Positions 25,034-32,462 of a stretch of 64,000 bases of DNA are shown here, one piece after another (the stretch's first letter is position 1; the number at the start of each line of letters is the position of its first letter). The notes under the pieces are model-generated. The model saw only the letters and a program-made list of their open reading frames with translations, made no database searches and was not told the DNA's origin. The DNA comes from an uncultured Bacteroidota bacterium (lineage in GTDB: Bacteria; Bacteroidota; Bacteroidia; B-17B0; Aurantibacillaceae): the NCBI GenBank assembly GCA_937873155.1, contig CALMVZ010000026.1:248001-312000 (forward strand), written 5' to 3'. The translations under genes and the position numbers were made by a program.

Positions 25034-27088
25034 GTGAATATCTTCCAAAAAATAATTCTTCTTTTGTGGCTAACTGTTTCTTCGGTTTGTTATTCCCAAA
25101 TTAATATACTTGCAGACGACCTGTATTATAACGGCAAAAGAATGGATTCGCTTGAAAGACGGTCAAAGCTTTCAGGGATCAAAAATGCAGTAAAGACAAT
25201 TGAAGATAAATATTTCTATAAACTCTCAGAAGCAGCCGTTTTAAATACCGAAAACAATTTCAAAGAGTCGGTCGCTCTTTACTATGAAGCTATTAATATA
25301 GCCGAAGAATTAAAGAATGATAGTTTGAAAGGTGTTGCCTTTGGAAAACTGGGGGCAACTTATCTTACAAAGGATATTCTTCCGAAAGCACTTATTAATA
25401 TTAACCAGGCCATCAAGTTCATGCCGGAACACAACACGGATTCTAACTACGTAAATCTTCACGTCAAAAAAGCGATCATCTTTTCTTACCTGAGTTTAAC
25501 AAAGGATTACAGAAACACGTCAGGTTGGCTTCTAAGTGCCGCAACGAAGCAACCCAGCCGTATTCTTGAAGGTAATATTTATAATATTGTTGGAAATTGT
25601 TTCCTTGAGTTGAACCAACCTGATTCGGCGATCTATTATTTTGAAAAAAGCAGGGTCTTAAGAGAACGGATACAAAATCTGCAATGGATTGGGCAATCTT
25701 ACAATAATATCGGTACGGCTTATTTTAATCAAAATAAATTCACGCCGGCTTTGAAATATTTTGAGCAAGGCCTGATGTGGCGATTGAAAGGGAAAGCTGG
25801 TTTTGGCGGGGTGATCGAATCTTATGTTAACATTGGAAAAACGTATTACAAATTAAAGAATAATTCGCTCGCTGAAAGTTATCTGAATAAATCATTTGCT
25901 TTAGCGGATAGCGTCGGACATTTAAAACTCAAATATCTTTCGGCCCAGTTTTTAAAAGATATTTATAAAGAAAAGGGGGATCTTAAAAGGGCCATGGACT
26001 ACCAGGATCTGTATTACGCAGCGAATGATAGTATGTATAGTGGAAAAAAGAAAGATGAGCTGGCGAATTTAGCGCTCGACTTTGATACAGATCAAAAATT
26101 AAGACAGGATAGTACCAAGCGTGTACAGGCTGAACTTGCCTTCCTGTTTGAACAGGAAAAACACGAAGCAATTTCTAAGCGGACAACCATCATTATCGCT
26201 TTGCTGGCTTTATTTTTAACAGTGGTAGCTTTCTTTGCCTATTCTTTCTTTAAAAGCAATAAGGAAAAACAGAAGCAAAATGAGCTGATAACCAGTCAGC
26301 ATAATTTGCTTCAACAAAAACAAATAGAGATAAATGATAGTATCAATTACGCCAAAAATATTCAAAACGCCTTGTTACCGTCAGCAGGAATCTTCAAAGA
26401 AAAATGTAAAGAGCATTTTATTTTATTTCAGCCTAAGGATGTTGTAAGTGGTGATTTTTACTGGGCTTCTGAGGTAAAAGAGGATAAGAACGACCTGTTC
26501 ATATACATAACAGCTGATTGCACAGGTCATGGTGTGCCGGGTGCTTTTATGAGTCTGATTTCGATCTCATTTTTAAATGAGATCATTAATGAAGAGAAGA
26601 TCGTTGATCCTGCTGAGATACTAAATACATTAAGAAGAAGGATTATTCAAACCCTTAGCCAAAAAGAAAGTGGTCATCGCCAGGACGGATTGGATTGCGT
26701 GGTTTGCGTATTGGACAGAAAGGCTAATAAATTGAGTTATGCCGGCGCTAACAATAAATTATATCTCTCAAGAGCTGAAACTTTAACAGAATATAAGACA
26801 GATAAGATGCCTGTTGGTAAAAGCCCTCACGAGAATACGCTTTTCACAAAAAGTGTTTTACAGTTAAAAGAGAAGGATATAATTTATACTTTTACCGACG
26901 GCTATCCGGATCAATTCGGCGGGCCGACGAATAAAAAGTTGAAAGCAAAGAACGTTCAGAAAAAAATTGCTTCGATAGTACATAGGCCCTTAACTGAACA
27001 GAAGAGTGAACTGGAAAGGTTCTTTGAAGAATGGAAAGGGCCTTACGAACAGATCGATGACGTTACATTTATTGCAATAAAACTATAA
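25034..27088 (+). CDS. TPR-domain SpoIIE-family (PP2C-type) phosphatase
   Basis: A 684-aa membrane-anchored signalling phosphatase. A signal sequence (ILLLWLTVSSVCYSQ) is followed by a periplasmic TPR array (about 60-330), one TM helix (TTIIIALLALFLTVVAFFAYSFF, about 384-406), a coiled coil, and a cytoplasmic SpoIIE domain (about 440-684). The domain has FQPKDVVSGDFYW, ADCTGHGVPGAFMS and FTDGYPDQFGG. It is thus built to pass a periplasmic signal to a cytoplasmic phosphatase. The start is a GTG; a weak box TATATTTA is at 25021-25028. It is closely related in its phosphatase part to the PAS-SpoIIE protein at the left end of the window. Target unknown. Confidence 0.93.
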   Translation: MNIFQKIILLLWLTVSSVCYSQINILADDLYYNGKRMDSLERRSKLSGIKNAVKTIEDKYFYKLSEAAVLNTENNFKESVALYYEAINIAEELKNDSLKGVAFGKLGATYLTKDILPKALININQAIKFMPEHNTDSNYVNLHVKKAIIFSYLSLTKDYRNTSGWLLSAATKQPSRILEGNIYNIVGNCFLELNQPDSAIYYFEKSRVLRERIQNLQWIGQSYNNIGTAYFNQNKFTPALKYFEQGLMWRLKGKAGFGGVIESYVNIGKTYYKLKNNSLAESYLNKSFALADSVGHLKLKYLSAQFLKDIYKEKGDLKRAMDYQDLYYAANDSMYSGKKKDELANLALDFDTDQKLRQDSTKRVQAELAFLFEQEKHEAISKRTTIIIALLALFLTVVAFFAYSFFKSNKEKQKQNELITSQHNLLQQKQIEINDSINYAKNIQNALLPSAGIFKEKCKEHFILFQPKDVVSGDFYWASEVKEDKNDLFIYITADCTGHGVPGAFMSLISISFLNEIINEEKIVDPAEILNTLRRRIIQTLSQKESGHRQDGLDCVVCVLDRKANKLSYAGANNKLYLSRAETLTEYKTDKMPVGKSPHENTLFTKSVLQLKEKDIIYTFTDGYPDQFGGPTNKKLKAKNVQKKIASIVHRPLTEQKSELERFFEEWKGPYEQIDDVTFIAIKL

Positions 27089-27089
27089 A

Positions 27090-27545
27090 ATGGATAAAGC
27101 AAAGTTTTTAAAAGAAGATTACATCCAGCTCCTTAAGAAATTAAAGGGTAATGAGAAAGGTAATTTCGGGAAGTTATCGCCGCAGGGAATGATAGAACAC
27201 ATGAGCGATAGTTTCGGAAATGCTTACGGAAGAATTCATCAACCGTTGCATACCAAGGAAGAAATGGTTCCTCGTTTCCGTGATTTTGCTTTAAGCGATA
27301 AACCATTTAAAGAAAATACACCAAATGCTTATATGAGCGAACAGCCGGATCCTTTACGTCATGCAAGCATTCCGGCCGCAATTGCTGAATTGGAAGGGGA
27401 AATAAAAGCATTCTTCGATTTTTATAATTCAAATCCGGGTACAAAAAAATTGAATCCTTTCTTCGGTGAGTTTAGTTATGAAGACTGGTTACATTTATTA
27501 CACAAGCACGCTAGTCATCATTTGAAACAGTTTAATTTAATATAA
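27090..27545 (+). CDS. DUF1569 (DinB-like) protein
   Basis: A 151-aa protein matching DUF1569, a branch of the DinB/YfiT four-helix-bundle superfamily. Candidate metal-binding histidines are in MIEHMSD (about residues 35-41) and HKHASHHLKQF near the C-terminus, with the family signature NPFFGEFSYEDWLHLLHKH. DinB-like proteins often act as metal-dependent thiol transferases or hydrolases, but no substrate is evident. It starts 1 nt after the phosphatase stop codon, so both are likely on one transcript. Confidence 0.82.
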   Translation: MDKAKFLKEDYIQLLKKLKGNEKGNFGKLSPQGMIEHMSDSFGNAYGRIHQPLHTKEEMVPRFRDFALSDKPFKENTPNAYMSEQPDPLRHASIPAAIAELEGEIKAFFDFYNSNPGTKKLNPFFGEFSYEDWLHLLHKHASHHLKQFNLI

Positions 27546-27557
27546 AACCAAGAGTCC

Positions 27558-27603
27558 TGCTGACCAAAGTCAGCATCTCTTTTAGATTCCGCCAAAGGCG
27601 GAA
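27558..27603. repeat. Two-hairpin intergenic repeat
   Basis: Two perfect stems, TGCTGAC (27558-27564)/GTCAGCA (27569-27575) and TTCCGCC (27587-27593)/GGCGGAA (27597-27603), fill the gap before rlmB. There is no following T run, so it looks like a REP-type element rather than a terminator. Confidence 0.5.
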
Positions 27604-27618
27604 TGACGGAAAGCAAAC

Positions 27619-28359
27619 ATGGAGAACAACGATACATTAATATTCGGTATGCGGGCGGTGATCGAAGCTATTGAAGCGGATAAAGCCATTGATAAAATTC
27701 TTCTTCAAAAAGGGTTATCTAACGAATTATATAATCAATTACGTAAAGCTTTAGCAGGAAAAGATATTCCTTTTCAATTTGTCCCACCCGAAAAATTAAA
27801 ACGTTTAACCGATAACAAAAATCACCAGGGGGTTGTTGCTTACATTGCAGAAGTTGTTTATTCTGATACTGAAGAGTTATTAGCGCGTGTATTTGAAAAA
27901 GGAAAAACCCCTCTTGTTCTAATATTGGATCGTATCACCGATGTGCGCAATTTCGGAGCTATCGCCAGAAGTGCAGAGTGTGCAGGCGTTGATTTTATTA
28001 TTATTCCAAGTCGTGGTGCCGCTCAAATTAACGGAGATGCCATTAAAACAAGTGCCGGGGCTTTACATCGTTTACCGGTTTGCAGGGAAGAGAATTTAAA
28101 AACTACAATTGAGTATTTAAAAGAATACGGATTACAAATTGTGGCTTGTCACGAAAAAACCGAAACTTCAGTTTACCAGGCAGACTTCAAAAAACCTACT
28201 GCCATCATTATGGGAAGCGAAGAGAACGGCATCAGCGGTGAGTATATTAAACGCAGTGATGTCCAGGTGAAAATTCCTATGTCGGGCAATATCGCTTCAT
28301 TAAATGTTTCTGTGGCAACGGGAATTGTTTTGTTTGAAGTAGTTCATCAACGTATGTAA
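27619..28359 (+). CDS. rlmB: 23S rRNA (guanosine-2'-O-)-methyltransferase, TrmH/RlmB family
   Basis: SPOUT-class methyltransferase (246 aa) predicted to 2'-O-methylate a guanosine in 23S rRNA. The N-terminal L30e-like substrate-binding domain (about 5-75) is followed by the knotted catalytic domain with LDRITDVRNFGAIARSAECAG, the IIMGSEENGIS motif and IPMSGNIASLNVSVATGIVLFE. All three TrmH-family motifs are intact. It is followed after 1 nt by the UbiA-like gene. Confidence 0.94.
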   Translation: MENNDTLIFGMRAVIEAIEADKAIDKILLQKGLSNELYNQLRKALAGKDIPFQFVPPEKLKRLTDNKNHQGVVAYIAEVVYSDTEELLARVFEKGKTPLVLILDRITDVRNFGAIARSAECAGVDFIIIPSRGAAQINGDAIKTSAGALHRLPVCREENLKTTIEYLKEYGLQIVACHEKTETSVYQADFKKPTAIIMGSEENGISGEYIKRSDVQVKIPMSGNIASLNVSVATGIVLFEVVHQRM

Positions 28360-28360
28360 T

Positions 28361-29218
28361 TTGGTATTCGCGCGAAAAATAGCAAAGGATCTTCTCGACT
28401 TTATAGGGTACTCCAATTTATTCCTGGCTTTAGCCGTTTTCTGTTCAACTATACAGGGCGGGTTTATTTTTAAAGAAGCGGCTGACCCGTCTGTTTCTTT
28501 TTCACTCTTAAATTTCGTAGCCGCATTTTGTTTATATAACCTTCAAAGGATATTTCAAAGTTCTATGCCAACAACCGATACTCGTTTAGTATGGTACAGG
28601 CGGAATAAAAAATGGATCTTTACGATAGGTATTCTGATAGCGATTGGTTTCACAGAAACAGCCTGGAATATTTTTATCACCTATAAGCAAGGGATCTTTG
28701 TGTATTGTATTTGTGCTTTGTTGAGCCTATTTTATTTTTTACCACCGCTTAATTTAAGGAGGATCGCCGGGATAAAACAATTTTATATCGCTTTGATCTG
28801 GGTTTTGGTTTGTATAGTAATTCCATTCATGTTCGAGGAAGAACATTTTACCGGAGCTATGTATTTTAAAAAAGACCAGATCTTATATATCATTTCTCAA
28901 TTTTGTTTTATAGCGGCTCTTTGTATTCCTTTTGATATCCGTGATATTAATAAAGACAGGGAAGAAGGAACAAAGTCCTTGCCGGTTATTCTTGGAATAA
29001 AACAAAGCAAACTCATCGCTATGGTGTTGATGGTATTTTATTTTGTGATCGCATTTTTTATCGAGACACAGAACTTGCTTTTGGTACGCGGAATTATTTT
29101 ACCGGTGACTATAGGAGCAATTTATTTCTCAGAACCAAAACGCCATAGGTATTACACCATTTACTTCGTGGAGGGAATAATTATACTTCAGACTATTTTG
29201 TTGGCGTATTTATTGTAA
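28361..29218 (+). CDS. UbiA-like polytopic membrane protein with only one Asp-rich motif
   Basis: A 285-aa protein with about eight hydrophobic segments. FDIRDINKDREEGTKSLPVILG (about 194-215) matches the second aspartate-rich motif of UbiA prenyltransferases. The position of the first motif (NxxxDxxxD) reads LYNLQRIFQSS, which lacks the aspartates needed to bind Mg-diphosphate, so classical prenyl transfer is doubtful. Translation probably starts at a TTG 1 nt after the rlmB stop; no ATG is available near the first helix. It could be a divergent UbiA-superfamily enzyme or a non-catalytic relative. Function unknown. Confidence 0.7.
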   Translation: MVFARKIAKDLLDFIGYSNLFLALAVFCSTIQGGFIFKEAADPSVSFSLLNFVAAFCLYNLQRIFQSSMPTTDTRLVWYRRNKKWIFTIGILIAIGFTETAWNIFITYKQGIFVYCICALLSLFYFLPPLNLRRIAGIKQFYIALIWVLVCIVIPFMFEEEHFTGAMYFKKDQILYIISQFCFIAALCIPFDIRDINKDREEGTKSLPVILGIKQSKLIAMVLMVFYFVIAFFIETQNLLLVRGIILPVTIGAIYFSEPKRHRYYTIYFVEGIIILQTILLAYLL

Positions 29219-29229
29219 ATTTAATTAGA

Positions 29230-29856
29230 ATGGAAATTCAAAAAGAACAAGTATCAACAGCTGTTCAACACATTGATACTATTATAGCAGATATTCAACA
29301 GCATATTGACAAGGAACAAGATTTTGTCGGATTCATTTTAGTTGCTTTAGGAGTAGAGTTTATTGGTAGTTTTTTCGATTCAAAGGAATTCGATGAGTAT
29401 GGGCAATCAGAAAATCGATTTAAAAACGGCATGAGACTATTTAAAGAAGATTGGTATAAAACTAGATTAGATTGGATGTTTAAAGAGTTTCGAGGACCGT
29501 TAATTCATCAATATAGAACGGGAGATAAAATATTGTTAACTTCTTACTGCAAAAATAAAACTTCATTAAAGGAGCATTTTGTTGTTAAAGAAGGGAAAAC
29601 AGTGTTTGTCTTGGAAAGATTATTTGAGGGCTTTAAGGAAGCTTCAGATAGCTTTAAAAATCTAGCAAGAAAGCAAAACAGTCTTGATATGAAAAAAGTA
29701 AACCAAAATTATATTGGTATTCGTATTATTACTACAACAAATTCGGAACAAACTCATTCATATTCCGTGTCAGGAACTACAGAAACACCTCGAGATATTA
29801 AAAACCTTGATTTATATACATATCAACCTTCTAAAAAAGGAAGGAAGAAAAAGTAA
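29230..29856 (+). CDS. Hypothetical protein
   Basis: A 208-aa protein I do not recognise. It is predicted cytoplasmic, helical in the first half (VSTAVQHIDTIIADIQQHIDKEQDF...), with charged and aromatic-rich segments (LFKEDWYKTRLDWMFKEFRGPLIHQYR) and a Lys-rich tail ending KKGRKKK. No signal peptide or TM helix is certain; FVGFILVALGVEFIGSFF at 32-49 is hydrophobic but could be a buried helix. It starts 11 nt after the UbiA-like gene and converges on hemL. A weak box TAAATTTA precedes it. Confidence 0.7.
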   Translation: MEIQKEQVSTAVQHIDTIIADIQQHIDKEQDFVGFILVALGVEFIGSFFDSKEFDEYGQSENRFKNGMRLFKEDWYKTRLDWMFKEFRGPLIHQYRTGDKILLTSYCKNKTSLKEHFVVKEGKTVFVLERLFEGFKEASDSFKNLARKQNSLDMKKVNQNYIGIRIITTTNSEQTHSYSVSGTTETPRDIKNLDLYTYQPSKKGRKKK

Positions 29857-29861
29857 TGTAC

Positions 29862-31130
29862 TTATAAAACCTCTTTGAATACCTTAATAGTCTGCTCAAT
29901 ATCCACATCCGTATGCGCCTCACTCATAAATCCAACTTCATAGCCTGAAGGACCTAAGTAAATGCCTTTTTCTAAAAGAGGATGATACAGGTCGCGGAAA
30001 TATTTCATGCTGTCTCCATCAATCTCTTCTGCACTTTGGATTTTTTCTTGTTCAGTGAACGCGATCCAAAAAATGGAGCCAATGGAAAATAGTTGGAAGT
30101 TCGTAGTTCGTAGTGCGGAGAGACCCTTAACGAGTTTTTGAGTTTTAGTTTCTAAGTTTTTATAGAAATTTGGTTTCAAACATTCTGACAATTGCGCAAT
30201 ACCTGCACTCATCGCAACGGGATTGCCACTTAATGTTCCTGCCTGATAAACTCCGCCTTCAGGAGAAATATTCTTCATGATCTCTTTGCCGGATGCATAG
30301 CAACCAACAGGAAATCCACCGCCGATAATTTTTCCATAAGTAATAATATCCGGTTTAATATTATAATGACCCGCAGCACCTGTGAACCCAATTCGGAAGC
30401 CGCTGATCACTTCATCAAAAATTAAAAGCGTGCCGTTCTTCGTGCAAATATCCCTTAGGAATTGTAGGTACTCTTTGTCTTGTAGCAACAAACCATTGTT
30501 CGCAGGAATCGGTTCAATAATGATACAAGCAATTTGATTGTTGAATTGAGAGAAGGCTTCTTCTACCGCTTTTTTATTATTCAACGAAACAACAATAGTT
30601 TCATTCACAAAACTCTCAGGTACACCTGCTGAAGACGTATTTCCAAATGTCACTAATCCCGAACCGGCCTTTACTAATAAAGAATCACTATGCCCGTGAT
30701 AGCAACCTTCAAATTTTAAAATTTTATTTCTTCCTGTAAATCCACGAGCTAAACGGATCGCACTCATCACAGCTTCAGTTCCGCTGCTTACAAATCGAAT
30801 TTTTTCAATAAAAGGATTGTTACTTACAATTAATTCTGCCAATTCATTTTCCAAACGGGTAGGGGCACCAAAAGAGGTTCCGTTACGCATGGTCTTATCA
30901 ACGGCATTCAAAACATTCTCATTAGCATGCCCTAAAATAAGCGGTCCCCAACTGCAGCAATAGTCGATGTATTCGTTTCCGTCCGCATCCCAAATATGCG
31001 AGCCTTTACCTTTATCAATGAATAAAGGGGTACCGCCAACGCTCCTGAAGGCCCTTACAGGTGAATTCACACCTCCGGGAAAGAAGTTCTTTGCTTTTTC
31101 GAATAATTGGGTAGAGTTCTTATTGTTCAT
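29862..31130 (-). CDS. hemL: Glutamate-1-semialdehyde 2,1-aminomutase
   Basis: PLP enzyme of the C5 pathway that makes 5-aminolevulinate for heme. Its 422 aa show FFPGGVNSPVRAF at the N-terminus, SSGTEAVMSAIRLARG, YHGHSD, FDEVISGFR and the PLP lysine in ITYGKIIGGGFPVG. Oddity: the segment GLSALRTTNFQLFSIGSIF is partly encoded by the same repeat core (30091-30118) found inside mqnD, replacing rather than lengthening the normal linker there. The start is supported by a promoter box ending 4 nt upstream. It is divergent from kynU, with 66 nt between start codons. Confidence 0.95.
   Translation of the reverse strand: MNNKNSTQLFEKAKNFFPGGVNSPVRAFRSVGGTPLFIDKGKGSHIWDADGNEYIDYCCSWGPLILGHANENVLNAVDKTMRNGTSFGAPTRLENELAELIVSNNPFIEKIRFVSSGTEAVMSAIRLARGFTGRNKILKFEGCYHGHSDSLLVKAGSGLVTFGNTSSAGVPESFVNETIVVSLNNKKAVEEAFSQFNNQIACIIIEPIPANNGLLLQDKEYLQFLRDICTKNGTLLIFDEVISGFRIGFTGAAGHYNIKPDIITYGKIIGGGFPVGCYASGKEIMKNISPEGGVYQAGTLSGNPVAMSAGIAQLSECLKPNFYKNLETKTQKLVKGLSALRTTNFQLFSIGSIFWIAFTEQEKIQSAEEIDGDSMKYFRDLYHPLLEKGIYLGPSGYEVGFMSEAHTDVDIEQTIKVFKEVL
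30091..30118. repeat. Half-palindrome repeat core inside hemL
   Basis: AGTTGGAAGTTCGTAGTTCG, continuing TAGTGCGG, is nearly the same as the left arm of the palindromic element in mqnD (7469-7498). On the coding strand it gives the peptide LRTTNFQL, compared with LRTTNCEL in MqnD. Only one arm is recognisable here. Confidence 0.55.
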
Positions 31131-31134
31131 AGGT

Positions 31135-31142
31135 CAAATTTA
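31135..31142 (-). promoter_or_regulatory. -7 promoter box of hemL
   Basis: TAAATTTG on the minus strand ends exactly 4 nt before the ATG at 31130, predicting a leaderless transcript. It lies 12 nt from the divergent kynU box, so the two promoters may compete. Confidence 0.5.
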
Positions 31143-31154
31143 GGGGTAAAAGTA

Positions 31155-31162
31155 TATATTTG
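31155..31162 (+). promoter_or_regulatory. -7 promoter box of kynU
   Basis: TATATTTG ends 34 nt before the kynU ATG at 31197. This shows that the upstream in-frame extension (from 31107) is not translated. Confidence 0.5.
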
Positions 31163-31196
31163 TCCTGTAAGAATAAAGCCTTTTTATCCTCTAAAA

Positions 31197-32459
31197 ATGA
31201 ACTTTCAAAATACCCCCGAATTCGCGAAACAATGCGACGCGAATGATAAGTTAAAAGCATTCCGTTCTAAATTCCATATGCCTCAACATAATGGAAAAGA
31301 TATGGTCTATTTTACAGGAAATTCACTGGGCTTACAGCCAAAAACAACAAAGTCTTTTATAGAGCAGGAACTTAACGATTGGGCTAAATTCGGAGTAGAA
31401 GGACACTTCATGGCTAAAAACCCCTGGATGCCATATCACGAATTCTTAACAGAGAACATGGCAAAGATTGTTGGAGCCTTACCTGAAGAAACCGTGATGA
31501 TGAACCAACTCACCGTTAATCTTCATTTATTAATGGTGTCCTTTTATCGTCCCACAAAGCAACGTTATAAAATTTTGTGTGAAGCAAAAGCGTTTCCGAG
31601 CGATCAGTATGCTTTGCAATCCCAAATAAAATTTCACGGATTAAAGATCGAAGATGCTTTAATTGAAATTGAACCAAGAAAAGGAGAATATACGATACGT
31701 CACGAAGATATTTATGAAGCGATAGAAAAGAATAAAAATTCCCTGGCTTTGATCATGATCGGCGGCGTGAATTATTTCAGCGGCCAGGTTTTCGATATGA
31801 AAAAAATTGTTGAGGCAGGACATAAAGCAGGAGCAATCGTTGGTTTTGATTTAGCACACGGCGCAGGAAATTTAAAATTACAATTGCACGATTGGAATGT
31901 GGATTTCGCTTGCTGGTGCAGTTATAAATATTTGAATAGTGGTCCTGGAAGTGTTGCCGGTGCCTTCGTTCATCAAAAACATTTAAAGAATACTGATTTA
32001 CCAATGTTCGCAGGTTGGTGGGGACATGATAAGAAAACCCGTTTCCTAATGGATAAAACATTTATTCCGATGGAAACAGCAGAACGTTGGCAAATGAGTA
32101 ACGCGCCTGTATTTTCAATGGCAGCATGCAGGGCAAGTTTGGAAATTTATGCAGAGGCGGGAATGGATGCCTTGGTTGAAAAAAGTAAAGTATTAACTGC
32201 GTATTTAGAATTTATAATTGAAGAGATCAACAAACAAAAGAATAATTGCCTGCAAATAATCACACCAAAAGAAAATCGTGGTTGTCAGATCTCAATTGTC
32301 GCGAATGGTTACGGCAAGTCACTTTATAATAAATTAATGGAAAACGGCGTAATACCGGACTGGCGCGAACCCAACGTAATCCGCTGCGCACCTGTGCCTT
32401 TATATAACTCTTTTGAGGATGTTTACAGGTTTGGAGAAATACTAAAGTCTTTATTATAG
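31197..32459 (+). CDS. kynU: Kynureninase
   Basis: PLP-dependent hydrolase (420 aa) that cleaves kynurenine or 3-hydroxykynurenine to (hydroxy)anthranilate plus alanine. Family segments are YFTGNSLGLQPK near the N-terminus, FDLAHGAGNLKLQLHDW and the PLP lysine in CWCSYKYLNSGPGSVAG. I start it at 31197 because the protein family begins with this segment and the promoter box lies inside the longer frame. In Bacteroidota, KynU often serves NAD synthesis from tryptophan through quinolinate; no kmo or haao gene is in the window. It lies about 2.3 kb upstream of the trp operon. Converges on the phoD-like gene with a 3-nt gap. Confidence 0.93.
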   Translation: MNFQNTPEFAKQCDANDKLKAFRSKFHMPQHNGKDMVYFTGNSLGLQPKTTKSFIEQELNDWAKFGVEGHFMAKNPWMPYHEFLTENMAKIVGALPEETVMMNQLTVNLHLLMVSFYRPTKQRYKILCEAKAFPSDQYALQSQIKFHGLKIEDALIEIEPRKGEYTIRHEDIYEAIEKNKNSLALIMIGGVNYFSGQVFDMKKIVEAGHKAGAIVGFDLAHGAGNLKLQLHDWNVDFACWCSYKYLNSGPGSVAGAFVHQKHLKNTDLPMFAGWWGHDKKTRFLMDKTFIPMETAERWQMSNAPVFSMAACRASLEIYAEAGMDALVEKSKVLTAYLEFIIEEINKQKNNCLQIITPKENRGCQISIVANGYGKSLYNKLMENGVIPDWREPNVIRCAPVPLYNSFEDVYRFGEILKSLL

Positions 32460-32462
32460 ATC

